Positions 32,032 through 41,694 of a DNA stretch of 64,000 nucleotides are shown in pieces. The notes below the pieces were generated by a model. It ran no database searches and was not told the origin of the DNA. It was given only the letters and a program-made list of their open reading frames with translations. Source of the stretch: Hydrogenophilales bacterium. Lineage in GTDB: Bacteria > Pseudomonadota > Gammaproteobacteria > Burkholderiales > Thiobacillaceae. Both the position numbers and the translations under genes were made by a program. How positions within the stretch are numbered: position 1 is the first letter of the stretch; each line of letters begins with the position of its first letter. The stretch covers positions 1-64,000 of the forward strand of contig JACPYT010000011.1 in NCBI GenBank assembly GCA_016195805.1, in the 5' to 3' direction.

Positions 32032-32902
32032 CGACCACTTGTGCGCCCGTGAAGAGGACTTTTTCCTTCAACTCGGCCAGCGGCGCCAGACGGCTGACGT
32101 TACGGCGGGTAGCGATCAGCATGCCACCGGCGCGCGCAGCAACCAGCTGGAAATCCGAAGTGAGTTGCGATGGCGCTGTATCCAGCAGGATGATGTCGTA
32201 GCTGGTTTCCAGGCCTGACAAGAGCGCGCCGAAAGTGGGGCGTGCCAGCAGCTCGGCGGGATTGGGCGGCGGCGATCCGGCGGGCAGCACGGCCAGCGTA
32301 TGGAACGGCTTGACCGAGTGCACCTGCAGCGAGGGCACGCGCTCGGCCAGAAGGTCAGACAGGCCCATGCCGTTGCCCAGGTGGAAGATCTCCTGCTGGC
32401 GTGGCTGCCGCATGTTGGCGTCGATCAGCAGCACCTTGCGCCCCATCTGCGCAAACAGAACAGCCAGGTTGGCGGCCAGGTAGCTTGCACCTTCATCGGC
32501 GCACGCACTGCCGATCGCCAGGGTTTTGCGTCCCTCGTTGAACCAACGCAGCAATAGTTCGGAACGTACCGTACGTAGCGCTTCGGCCTCCTTGCTGTAG
32601 GGTGCGGTGGCGGCGGTGAGTTCAGGGTTGAGGCTGGCCTCAGCGGCGGGAATATAGGGGTACTCGAACTGCTGCGACAGGGCTTGCTGAATGTCAGCCT
32701 CGGTCACAAGGCCGAGCTTTTGCGCGGCCTCGCCAAAGCGAAGATTCTGTTCCTGCTGCAGTTTGAGCACGCGCTCCATGTCCTGGGGCTTAAGCTTGCC
32801 GGCATCCTGCAGAAGCTTGCCGATGTTGGCTTCGGCTCGGATGCTGGTGACTGCAGCTTCGACGATGCTGACTTGTTCGCTGGCGTTGGTGAGTGAATTC
32901 AT
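32012..32902 (-). CDS. epsG: EpsG-type BY-kinase-like chain length determinant partner (degenerate Walker A)
   Basis: N-terminal MshEN/GSPII_E-like domain, then VLLIDANMRQPRQQEIF and DIILLDTAPSQLTSDFQLVAARAGGML; P-loop position reads SACADEGASYLAANLA. Confidence 0.85.
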   Translation of the reverse strand: MNSLTNASEQVSIVEAAVTSIRAEANIGKLLQDAGKLKPQDMERVLKLQQEQNLRFGEAAQKLGLVTEADIQQALSQQFEYPYIPAAEASLNPELTAATAPYSKEAEALRTVRSELLLRWFNEGRKTLAIGSACADEGASYLAANLAVLFAQMGRKVLLIDANMRQPRQQEIFHLGNGMGLSDLLAERVPSLQVHSVKPFHTLAVLPAGSPPPNPAELLARPTFGALLSGLETSYDIILLDTAPSQLTSDFQLVAARAGGMLIATRRNVSRLAPLAELKEKVLFTGAQVVGAVVLD

Positions 32903-32940
32903 GTGAACCTCGGCTTATGCGGTATGAGGATGACGGTACG

Positions 32941-34329
32941 TCAGGCCATTGCCGGACGATCGCGGCGGAAAAAACGGCGCATGGCCTCCAAGCGGCGCCC
33001 TTTTTTCGTGACCTCGGCCAGCACCGGGATATCCAGTCCGGTGGCGATGTCCAGCCCTGAACGCACCCGCCGATCCAGTAGTTCAACCAGGATGCCAGAA
33101 CCGACGCCTAACAACGTGCCCGCAAACAGCGAGAGCAACACGTTCAGGATTACACGTGGCTTGGAGGGCTCGGTAGGCGCAACAGCTGGACTCAGCACGG
33201 CAACATCGGTTTGCGTGGACTGGGCTTCCATGCGGCTCTGACCATAGCGCTGCAGGGCGGAATCATAGATCTTCTGAGCGTTATCCAGATCGCGCGCCAG
33301 CAGGCTGACTTCCTCGCGTTGCTGCTTGAGTGCCAGAACGCTGGCCTTTTGCTTGGCGAATGCCGTACTCAATTCGTCGTAACGCTGGCGTGCCGCCCCA
33401 GCTGTTGCTCCCACGCCGCGCGTCGCCAGGTTGAGTTCGTTGGCGAGCCGGGCCTTGTAGCTATTCACTTCGGCCAAGGTGCGCTGGTAATCGGGATGAT
33501 TCACGCCCACGCGCTTGGCCAGGTCGGCCAGCTTGCCTTCGCCCTGCGACACCTGGGCCTTCAGATTTTGCACCACGGGATTGCTGATCACTTCTGGCAT
33601 GCTGCTGCTGTCTCGGGTGCGGGAACCGGCATCAAAAGCCGCCGACTGCGCGGCCACCATCTGGCTGGCCAGATCAGCCATGCGACGGGTCTCAACATCC
33701 AGACGTTCATCAGATTCGACTATGCCTTTTTCACGCTGGTACGCAGTGAGCTTTTGTTGCGCATCATCGACATTCTGACGCAGTTGGATGATCTGTTGAT
33801 CAAACCAGGCAGCAGTCTGCCTGGCTGACGCCAGGTGCAGATCGACACTGGTTTCTATGTAGTACTTCGCAAAGGCGTTGGCCATCGCCGCCGAGAATTG
33901 CGGATTGGCTCCGGTGAATGCGACGGTGATCACGCTGGATTCGCGTGAAGGCTCCACGTCGAGTTTCTTCAGCAACAAGTTGCCCAACCACTGGTCGATC
34001 GTCCCCTTGCCTTTGGTCGCTGACATGAACTGCTCGCGCGTTTCCGGGCTATCCGCCAGTTTCAGTTCTCTCACCACCTTTTGCGCGACATTCGCGCTTT
34101 TGATGACATCAACCTGGGTCGCCATGTAGTCAGGGAACATCTGTGACGGCAACAGTTGGCCGGTAAACGGATCCTTGCTCTTGGAGTCAATGACCAGCGT
34201 GGCTGCCGCCGTGTATTCCTTCGGAAGCAGCAGGCTCACCACTGCAGTGACGATTACGGTAAACAGCAGCACGCCGAAGATAATTCTCTTGCGAGCATTC
34301 AGAATCAGCAGAAGTTGGGTGAAGTTCAT
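32941..34329 (-). CDS. epsF: EpsF-type chain length determinant (Wzz/PCP family)
   Basis: N-terminal FTQLLLILNARKRIIFGVLLFTVIVTAVVSLLLPKEYTAAATLVID; coiled-coil; C-terminal PxxPxxPRVxLNVLLSLFAGTLLGVG. Confidence 0.92.
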   Translation of the reverse strand: MNFTQLLLILNARKRIIFGVLLFTVIVTAVVSLLLPKEYTAAATLVIDSKSKDPFTGQLLPSQMFPDYMATQVDVIKSANVAQKVVRELKLADSPETREQFMSATKGKGTIDQWLGNLLLKKLDVEPSRESSVITVAFTGANPQFSAAMANAFAKYYIETSVDLHLASARQTAAWFDQQIIQLRQNVDDAQQKLTAYQREKGIVESDERLDVETRRMADLASQMVAAQSAAFDAGSRTRDSSSMPEVISNPVVQNLKAQVSQGEGKLADLAKRVGVNHPDYQRTLAEVNSYKARLANELNLATRGVGATAGAARQRYDELSTAFAKQKASVLALKQQREEVSLLARDLDNAQKIYDSALQRYGQSRMEAQSTQTDVAVLSPAVAPTEPSKPRVILNVLLSLFAGTLLGVGSGILVELLDRRVRSGLDIATGLDIPVLAEVTKKGRRLEAMRRFFRRDRPAMA

Positions 34330-34339
34330 TGTGGATCCC

Positions 34340-35134
34340 TTAGAACAGGCTTTCCTTGACGTAGATCACGTCGTCCTTTTGGACCGGATCGCCCAGCTGC
34401 GCGGGCAATTCCTGCATCGTTCCCTTGGCATCGCGGCGCAGAATCTTGATGCCGCGCTGAGTACCGCGCGTGGTGAGCCCGCCGCCCAGCGACAGCGCCT
34501 GGACCACGCTCATGTTCTGCTCCAACCGGAACGCGCCGGGACGTTGCACTTCGCCATAGATGTAGAACATCGGTTGGCGCGCCACATTGATGATGTCACC
34601 GTCCCGGATTAGTTCGTTGCTGGCTTCACCGCCCGGCTTGAATAGCGCAACCAGGTCGATGTCGCGGTATTCGGTCTTGCCATCGTGCGTGCGCACCAAC
34701 GTAACGGTGTCGGCACCGTCAATGATGACGCCACCTGCCAACGCCAATGCGTCGGTCACACGGCCCATTTTTTCCAACGCGTATTTGCCGGGGCGATTGA
34801 CCCGGCCCAGCACCGAAACCTCCTGGCCACGGTATTGCATCACGTTGAGCGTAACGAATGGATTAACGATGAACCCCCCTTTGCTCAGGCGCTGCGCAAT
34901 TTCCGACTCGCCCTGTGCCGGGGAGCTCCCAGCCAATTTGACATCACCGATCAGGGGAAAGTTGATGGTGCCATTTTCGCTCACGCGTACATCGGTGGTG
35001 AGGTCGGGCTGCCCATACACGGTGATGCGCACCACGTCACCGGTGCCTAGTTGGTAATCGTTATCCGCACTCCATGCGGGCGCCGCAAGCAGCAAGACGC
35101 ACACCATCCATATACTTTGCCACAACCTGATCAT
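34340..35134 (-). CDS. epsE: EpsE-type polysaccharide export outer membrane protein (Wza-like)
   Basis: YQLGTGDVVRITVYGQPDLTTDVRVSENGTINFPLIGDVKLAG; SLBB-like repeats. Confidence 0.93.
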   Translation of the reverse strand: MIRLWQSIWMVCVLLLAAPAWSADNDYQLGTGDVVRITVYGQPDLTTDVRVSENGTINFPLIGDVKLAGSSPAQGESEIAQRLSKGGFIVNPFVTLNVMQYRGQEVSVLGRVNRPGKYALEKMGRVTDALALAGGVIIDGADTVTLVRTHDGKTEYRDIDLVALFKPGGEASNELIRDGDIINVARQPMFYIYGEVQRPGAFRLEQNMSVVQALSLGGGLTTRGTQRGIKILRRDAKGTMQELPAQLGDPVQKDDVIYVKESLF

Positions 35135-35394
35135 TGCTCTCTCCTATTGGCAGCAGCCAGAATTGCCACTGCCCTCCTGCTTGAATTATTTTCCTTGCCT
35201 ACACTCAGTGCCACGCGATTGCCACGTAGGTCACGCCCAGCTTGCCTGGTATTCACCGCACGCCCTGCAGTCCGTCTGGCCAGCGAATCGGCTGGCGGCC
35301 ATTCTAACCTTGTCCATGGTTGAAATCGCCCACGCGACCCCAGGCCTGTCTGGAATGCAAAACGCGTACCCGCATCCTCCACGACCCAGGAGCA

Positions 35395-36699
35395 CTAGAA
35401 ATCGGCCCTGACGTTGGCATACACCATGTGAAACCTGTAGTCCTCGACAGCTATGTTGGAATCCCGACGGCCTGCGCTTACGCCGACATCCACCGTTACC
35501 GCCCGAATCGGCAGATAGCTGACCGACAGCGTGGTGCTCAAGGTATCGTCATTACGTTGCAATTGTGTTGTCCCGGGATCGCCTTTGAAAAAACGATTTT
35601 CGAAAGTCGCCCCGGCATTCAGGCGCCATTTCTCGCGCATCAGCCACACGCCGTTTACGCTCACGCCTTTTTTCAGCACCGAACTGGCATTGATATCCTG
35701 CGCGCCGCCTAGTTCCTGATAGGCCAACACGTTCAGCAGCGTTTTGCCAGTGGGGAACCAATCCGCCGAAATCCGCCCCGCAAAGCCGCTTGAATTAGGG
35801 CGATCCTTGAGTTGGGGAGGAAAAAACGGATTGAAATTACCTTGCAGAACGTTCTCGTATTGACGGTCCACCCAACCGGCCTGCCCGTGCAGCGTCAGCT
35901 TGCCCGACACGAGCCAGTCGCCCAGCAGGTTGTATTCGGTTTGCTTGTAGCTGTTGTCCACCACCTCGGATGGAACAACGGGAAAAGGCGGGCAAAAAAC
36001 AAAAAAAGAGCAAGTCGAAGCCAGAACTTGCGGGTTGGGATAGTTGGCATCGGTCCTGCGTACCTGCGCACGCAGGCTGCTGCCCTTGGGCAGGTAATAG
36101 CCGAAGACGACATCTTTCACCAGTTGCTGGACATCCTGCGAAATGAGCGATGATGCGCCGTTGGAATAGTCTGACGCCTCGACGCCCCCGCCTATCCGCC
36201 AGCGCGGATGAAACTCCCATTCGGCCCGGCCAAAGCGGCGTTTCTGCGTCACAAGGTTATTGAGCTGCCCGACGGCAGCAAAATTGCTCTGGCTGAGTGT
36301 TTCGGTCGCCCCTAGATTGCCGCTCAGCCTGTTGCCCAAACGCCAGTTCCAGATGGCTTGATAATCGCTTCCATCGGAATCGAAGCGTATGTTGCGGTCA
36401 TAGCGAACCTGGGTTTTAACCACCTTTACGACGATTTCCTGGCGTCCCGGTTTCCAGTCCACGTTCAGCCCTGCGCTCAGAATGCTGTAGCGGTCGTCGC
36501 GCTGGGTGCCCGGGCTTGCGTTGTCGGCCAGACGGAACAGGTTACTGTCGAAATAGGTCCCGTAGGACACGAACGGGCGGAAGGTATCGCCTTCATGTGC
36601 CCAAGCTGGCAAGGCGAGCACGGCTCCCAACAGGGCTACAAATCCAGCGTGTATTGTTTTGATGCCCACTCGTGCGAAACCGACCAATCCAAAACCCAT
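35395..36699 (-). CDS. epsL: EpsL-type EPS biosynthesis outer membrane beta-barrel protein
   Basis: Signal peptide; FRPFVSYGTYFDSNLFRLADNA...RYSILSAGLNVDWKPGRQEIVV; position in xrtB/eps cluster. Start set at MGFGLVGF (ORF track extends through REP repeats). Confidence 0.85.
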   Translation of the reverse strand: MGFGLVGFARVGIKTIHAGFVALLGAVLALPAWAHEGDTFRPFVSYGTYFDSNLFRLADNASPGTQRDDRYSILSAGLNVDWKPGRQEIVVKVVKTQVRYDRNIRFDSDGSDYQAIWNWRLGNRLSGNLGATETLSQSNFAAVGQLNNLVTQKRRFGRAEWEFHPRWRIGGGVEASDYSNGASSLISQDVQQLVKDVVFGYYLPKGSSLRAQVRRTDANYPNPQVLASTCSFFVFCPPFPVVPSEVVDNSYKQTEYNLLGDWLVSGKLTLHGQAGWVDRQYENVLQGNFNPFFPPQLKDRPNSSGFAGRISADWFPTGKTLLNVLAYQELGGAQDINASSVLKKGVSVNGVWLMREKWRLNAGATFENRFFKGDPGTTQLQRNDDTLSTTLSVSYLPIRAVTVDVGVSAGRRDSNIAVEDYRFHMVYANVRADF

Positions 36700-36724
36700 T
36701 CGCCCTGCGCCGCCCTGTCCCAAT

Positions 36725-36806
36725 CCCGTTCGCCCTGAGCTTGTCGAAGGGCAAATAGTCAGGGACGTAACATGCTCATGGCCTTCGAAAGGCTCAGGCC
36801 GAACGG
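36725..36806. repeat. Inverted pair of REP-like elements
   Basis: 36725-36752 cccgttcgccctgagcttgtcgaagggc and 36781-36806 gccttcgaaaggctcaggccgaacggc; same family as 8829-9045. Confidence 0.85.
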
Positions 36807-36860
36807 CAGTGGACTTGCCACACTGCCCGCCCGCCAGGCCTTTATACATCGCAGCCCGCC

Positions 36861-37520
36861 TCACCAGAAACTCCAGTGGCCCGTGGTTACCACATACGCA
36901 CCCAGCGCACCGTTGGTGACGCCATGCGCAATGACCGGCGCCCACAGGTTGCGCGTGCGGATATACAGCCAACCATACGCCAGACCTGCAACCAGCCCGG
37001 CCAGCCACTGCAGGTGCTCGACGGCAAACAGCGCGCTGGCGATGAGCAACGCCCTGAAGCCGATCTGTGCCGGATCCAGCGCCAGGAAATCGGTCTGCTG
37101 CACCCAGCGCTGCAGGAACGAGCGCCAGAACAGTTCCTCCATTACCGGCACCACCAGCGCCGCACCGGCGATGCGGAACGCCACCAGCACCCAGTCGATG
37201 CGGCCGGTTTCATCGGTGGGGTTGTAACCCTTGCCCGCTTCGCCCACCAGCATCCAGGCGGCGTCGAGGTTGACCCACAGCGCCAGCACAATCAAGCCGA
37301 CCGCCAGCGCCAGCAGCAGATGCTTCAGCGGCAGGCCATACGATTTGAGCTCGGTGTAATGGCGCCACAGCACCGCCAGCGCCAGCGCGACCAGACCGGC
37401 CTTCACCGGGTACAGCCAGCGCACGTCGAAGCCGGGCGCCCAGCCGGGCAGCAGGCCTTCCAGCGCAAGCAGGGCGATATACAGCCCGAACGGCAGGCTG
37501 CGAACGAATATGGGAGACAT
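36861..37520 (-). CDS. CAAX prenyl protease-related (CPBP family) membrane protein of PEP-CTERM loci
   Basis: VMEELFWRSFLQRWVQ (EExxxR), ALFAVEHLQWLAGLVAGLAYGWLYIRTRNLWAPVIAHGVTN. Confidence 0.88.
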   Translation of the reverse strand: MSPIFVRSLPFGLYIALLALEGLLPGWAPGFDVRWLYPVKAGLVALALAVLWRHYTELKSYGLPLKHLLLALAVGLIVLALWVNLDAAWMLVGEAGKGYNPTDETGRIDWVLVAFRIAGAALVVPVMEELFWRSFLQRWVQQTDFLALDPAQIGFRALLIASALFAVEHLQWLAGLVAGLAYGWLYIRTRNLWAPVIAHGVTNGALGAYVVTTGHWSFW

Positions 37521-37560
37521 ATCGAAACCGGCGCGGCTTGTCGCCGCGCCGGTCAGACCA

Positions 37561-38526
37561 TCACTTCAGACCGGAAACGCCCTTGCTGATCGCATCGGCG
37601 TCAGCAGCGGGGGCAGCAGGCGCGGCGGCGGCGGGTTGCTCGACGGGGGCTGCCGCTTCCTTGCCGGCATCGGCAAACTCGCCCACGTATTCGATCTTGG
37701 CTGCAGCCTTCAGCTTATCGAGTTCGGCCTTGGCTGCTTTCTGCCGCGCCTCGTTTTGCAACAGGCGCGCGATCGCCGGCTTGGCCTGCTCCAGCGTCAC
37801 CGGCTGCACCTGGGAATCAGCCAGCACAATCACCAACAGCCCTTCAGGCGTATTCACGATCATCGCCTGGCCATCGGGCATTTCAGCCAGCTTGGGCAGG
37901 ATCGCTTGCGGCAGCTGCTCGGCGGGCTTCACGCCCTGCGAGGCCTGGACCGGGTATTTCTCGGCTTTCAGCCACACCCCAAAGTCGTTCAGCGTTTTTG
38001 AGTCGGCCAGCTGTTTGCGGATCGCCTCCTGTTTCTCCTTGGGCGCCTTGATCGCGATTTCCTGCAGGCGATAGATCTTGCGCTTGGTGAACAACTCGGG
38101 GTGTTTGTTGAAGTAATCCGTCACCTCGGCATCGGTCGGCTCCGCCGAGGTACCCAGCTTGCGGCTCATGTAGGCCTCGGCCATGATCTGGCGACGTGCC
38201 GCATCCAGGGCCTGCACCACCGCGGGGTCGCGATCCAGCTTCTCGGACTGCGCCTTCTGCGCCAGTACTTCCTGGTCCACCAGATTGCGCACCACCTGCA
38301 GCGACGCCGCCTTGGACTGATCCTTGTCGAGATTGGGAATGCGCTGCAGCGCGAAGTTCACCTGCGACACCGTCAGTTCGGTGCCATTGACCTTGGCTGC
38401 CACCTGGGTGGGCTTTTTCTCTTCTGCGCTCCCGTCTTTCTTATCGCCGCAACCCGCAACAAGCGCAACAATCAACAATGGCAGGTACAGCTTTCTCAAA
38501 CCTTGCATGTCTGTCTTCCTCTTCAT
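37561..38526 (-). CDS. epsD: EpsD family peptidyl-prolyl cis-trans isomerase (lipoprotein)
   Basis: Lipobox LIVALVAGCGDKK; SurA/parvulin-like NFALQRIPNLDKDQSKAASLQVVRNLVDQEVLAQKA; ELFTKRKIYRLQEIAI. Confidence 0.88.
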   Translation of the reverse strand: MKRKTDMQGLRKLYLPLLIVALVAGCGDKKDGSAEEKKPTQVAAKVNGTELTVSQVNFALQRIPNLDKDQSKAASLQVVRNLVDQEVLAQKAQSEKLDRDPAVVQALDAARRQIMAEAYMSRKLGTSAEPTDAEVTDYFNKHPELFTKRKIYRLQEIAIKAPKEKQEAIRKQLADSKTLNDFGVWLKAEKYPVQASQGVKPAEQLPQAILPKLAEMPDGQAMIVNTPEGLLVIVLADSQVQPVTLEQAKPAIARLLQNEARQKAAKAELDKLKAAAKIEYVGEFADAGKEAAAPVEQPAAAAPAAPAADADAISKGVSGLK

Positions 38527-38687
38527 CCGGATTATTGGAAATTATATGGTATGAATGTTACACCAAGCGTACCGCCGCTGATGAACACCGATGGCGTAAC
38601 GGATGGCAAATGCGTGAAAAAATTTGAATCCACTTCGCATCCCCTTTTATGGAGTTCAGTTGATACGCTGCACCTTATCCATGGGCA

Positions 38688-38716
38688 CAAAAAAAGCCGG
38701 GAACTCCCGGCTTTCA
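38688..38716. terminator. Rho-independent terminator (minus-strand gene 38736; possibly bidirectional)
   Basis: aaaaaaagccgggaactcccggctttc: GCCGGGA/TCCCGGC stem plus A/T tracts. Confidence 0.8.
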
Positions 38717-38735
38717 ATGCAGCGAAGAATGTTGA

Positions 38736-40742
38736 TCAGAACTTCACCACCACCCCTGCCGTAAGCAGATCGATATTGGTATAGGTGTCGTACCGCTCCC
38801 ATTCGGCACGCAAATTCACGTTACTCAGCATCGCGTAGCTGACCCCCACGCCATAGTAGGGATCGACCTGATTGGCGCCCACATGGATGATGGCCGCAGC
38901 TGCCGTACCTGAACCGGAGCCCTGCGTAGCGACATGGCTGTTCACGCTGGCTGCACCCGCTTTTGCCAGCAGCGAGAACTTGTCTGTCAGCGGCAGGGTA
39001 CCCACAGCGGCCAGCGTCCAGGCTTGTGTTGCGGGATTTGCACGAACCGTTCCAGCACTCGGCGCAGTAATCTCAGCATGCGCCGTCGCATCATTCAAGT
39101 TGGTGTAGCCGCCTTCAACGCCGAGATACTTGTTGAACTGATAGCCCGCATACACCTTCCAGCCCTCGCTGCGACTGCTCGATTTGGTCGTAGACGTGCC
39201 CCCCGTTGATGCAATCGTGGAATTCACATAAGAAGGATAGTCAACATAATTGGACTGCCCCACCCCCAAGCCTACATACCAGTTCGAGAAGTTGATGCCG
39301 GCCCAATCCGACTCGCCATATTCTTCCTCGGTATGGGGCCCCGGATCCAGCATCCAGCCCAGACTCAGCGCAAACATGTTTTGATGCATGTTGACACAAG
39401 CCGAACCAATGATGTTCTGGCGCGGCGGTGAGCACTGTGAATGGGACGCCGCGTAGAGATAAGCACCGGTGATCTCCAATTGATCACTATGGCGATAGGT
39501 GAAACCGGCCGTGTAGTGACGCTCCACCACAGCAGGTGCCAGCGTATTGAAAGTCAACTGATCATTCGGAATCGGGCTCGCCCCGTAGTTGTAACCCGCT
39601 CGCACCTGCAGTTTGTTGTTCACGCCATACTGCACGCCAAGTTTGTATACGGTCTGGTTTTTCCAGCCAAATCCCATGCCCTGGTCGTTCCCCAGTTCGT
39701 AGGTGGCGTTCGGGATGGAAATCACTCCGGCTAACTGATTGGCCAGGGCCCCTGCGCTAGCGCCATTATAAAGGGCGGGCGCGGCCGCGGAACTACCCGG
39801 CCCTCGATTGCCGATCGAGGCGATGTCAGCATAATTGATGCGCATCACGTCAGTCGATATGACCAAGTTTTTCTTCGGCTTGAAGGTAATGCCCACGCCA
39901 TAGTTCTCTGGAATGTCGAAGCCCCCTTGCTCGGCGAACAGACCTCGGTACTTGTCGAGCTTGGTCATATAGGTCCTGGACGTGTAGGCTAGGCCAAGCG
40001 TCAATCTGTCGTCGAGGAAGCTCCCCAACCAGCCCACCTTGACACCCGCCCCATAGCTATAGTCGAAGCCCTGCCCCGTCAGGTGATTGGGGTCTGCCGA
40101 GATCGTGAAGCCCGCCGTATCAAACCCCTGGAACGCTTCCAGCCCATAGGCGCGAAAGCGGGTTTCCGCCAGCTGCAGCGCCGCACCAAATGAATGCTGC
40201 TCGTTGACCTTGTAGCCCACGGTGATCGGCACCAACAATTGCATCATGTCCACACCAAGCTTGCTGTCCTTCGCGGGCTGACCCTGATAAGAAAAGAAGT
40301 TAACCGGGTAGGTCGTGTTCATCCCACCGTTGCCGACGAAGGCGATGCCTACATGCAGGTTTTCAGTAAGCGGCATTGTCATGCCCATTTCGGGCATGAT
40401 GAAGTACTTTGCGTCGCTTTCTGAAGCGCTGTTAAAAGTGAAGGCGGCCTGCGCGAGCGTTCCATTTGGATTTCTCACCCCGGAAGACGATCCAACAGCA
40501 GCATAGCGCTCTGGATTGAACACCCCAAAACCGAGATCGCCACGCATGCCGGTTTGCGTGACATTGGCTGGGTTGGAGGCGATAGACAGCGAATCGCGTC
40601 CATACGCGATACCTACGCCGCCCATGCCTTGCGAACGAAACCCATATCCCGGCAAAAAATAGCCGTTGGTGGCGTGAGCTGGCACATGCGCCAGAACCAA
40701 GGACGCAGCTAGCGCCTTTAAAGCAAATTTATTACACTTCAT
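38736..40742 (-). CDS. OmpP1/FadL-type outer membrane transporter fused to a C-terminal OmpA-like beta-barrel
   Basis: N-terminal THATNGYFLPGYGFRSQGMGGVGIAYGRDSLSIASNPA (FadL/OmpP1); first barrel appears to end QNMFALSLGWML; second unit NWYVGLGVGQSNY...GWKVYAGYQFNKYLGVEGGYTNL...LRAEWERYDTYTNIDLLTAGVVVKF. Confidence 0.85.
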   Translation of the reverse strand: MKCNKFALKALAASLVLAHVPAHATNGYFLPGYGFRSQGMGGVGIAYGRDSLSIASNPANVTQTGMRGDLGFGVFNPERYAAVGSSSGVRNPNGTLAQAAFTFNSASESDAKYFIMPEMGMTMPLTENLHVGIAFVGNGGMNTTYPVNFFSYQGQPAKDSKLGVDMMQLLVPITVGYKVNEQHSFGAALQLAETRFRAYGLEAFQGFDTAGFTISADPNHLTGQGFDYSYGAGVKVGWLGSFLDDRLTLGLAYTSRTYMTKLDKYRGLFAEQGGFDIPENYGVGITFKPKKNLVISTDVMRINYADIASIGNRGPGSSAAAPALYNGASAGALANQLAGVISIPNATYELGNDQGMGFGWKNQTVYKLGVQYGVNNKLQVRAGYNYGASPIPNDQLTFNTLAPAVVERHYTAGFTYRHSDQLEITGAYLYAASHSQCSPPRQNIIGSACVNMHQNMFALSLGWMLDPGPHTEEEYGESDWAGINFSNWYVGLGVGQSNYVDYPSYVNSTIASTGGTSTTKSSSRSEGWKVYAGYQFNKYLGVEGGYTNLNDATAHAEITAPSAGTVRANPATQAWTLAAVGTLPLTDKFSLLAKAGAASVNSHVATQGSGSGTAAAAIIHVGANQVDPYYGVGVSYAMLSNVNLRAEWERYDTYTNIDLLTAGVVVKF

Positions 40743-40884
40743 CAACCGCTCCTCCAGGATATTTATAGTATTAAGTGCGTTTCGAAGCCACACTTTGTAA
40801 AAAATAAGGTTTAACTCAGCCAAATTGTACTACTAGCCAAAAAGTCTGGATTATCAATTTTTCCACAAGAATCATTAGTTGATC

Positions 40885-41655
40885 TTATTTACATTTCGCA
40901 GGCTGTAGCGAAAGCGGTGGACGTTTAAGTTGCGGTATTGGCGGTAGTACCCTGCCTGCAATTTTCAGGTAACTTATGTCCCCAATGGTGGCTGCGTACT
41001 GCAACCAATATTGTAGAGCGAAAATTTCGGAAAGGGGATATTTTGCCTTGGTTTCCGGATTCGCATTCGAACTGTTCGCAGCGACATTATGCTCAAGTGC
41101 GTAATTTTTATCCACGAAATCTTCATGCCCCTTCCAGGACGGGGGAAATGGCATGATTGGCTTACCTGGCTTTATTTGTGCATACCGCGGATGCGTGCGC
41201 GCAAACTCGGAACAGCCTCGTTTCAGCAAAACAGGAACATCGGGCGAAATTTCAACCGCTACGATCTCCTGCAGAATCCTGCGCACCTCTTTCCCTTCCT
41301 CGATGCTTCTGCAGTAAATAAAACCCTTGTAGGAACCCTCACTATCAGCCCGCCCCTCCACCATACACTTTCGGGTGTTGTTACCTGACAGTTCGAGCCC
41401 ATCAAACACCATCAAAAGCTTGAATAGTTCCATTACCGTGCGGGGCGTGATTAATACCTTGTAACAATCGAAACAAAATTCCGGTATGACGTTGAACTTG
41501 TTGAACACCACTTTGTGACGCTGGCAGCCTCCAGGTGGTGCGCCCTTCAAGAGAAGCGGTCCTCTGCCTATCTGCAGCGAACCCGCTCCCCCATACACAC
41601 CGGGCACATTCATTTTATTCTTGAAGTATTGTCTAACATCCTCGTCCGATATCAT
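40885..41655 (-). CDS. Uncharacterised Cys-rich protein
   Basis: 256 aa; cysteines in CQRHKVV, EFCFDCYKV, RKCMVE, IYCRS, KRGCSEFA; immediately downstream of the TPR-sulfotransferase. Confidence 0.75.
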   Translation of the reverse strand: MISDEDVRQYFKNKMNVPGVYGGAGSLQIGRGPLLLKGAPPGGCQRHKVVFNKFNVIPEFCFDCYKVLITPRTVMELFKLLMVFDGLELSGNNTRKCMVEGRADSEGSYKGFIYCRSIEEGKEVRRILQEIVAVEISPDVPVLLKRGCSEFARTHPRYAQIKPGKPIMPFPPSWKGHEDFVDKNYALEHNVAANSSNANPETKAKYPLSEIFALQYWLQYAATIGDISYLKIAGRVLPPIPQLKRPPLSLQPAKCK

Positions 41656-41694
41656 TTATCTCTTTCCCGCCATCCAGAAACCGGGCCATATTGC

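Noticed and set aside
35131-35382. 83-aa ORF between epsE and epsL
   Set aside because: No domain or codon-bias support; probable non-coding spacer.
40743-40884. TGGCTTCGAAACGC as a sigma-54 element for the double-barrel gene
   Set aside because: GG-N9-GC spacing is off by one and the -12 region is poor.
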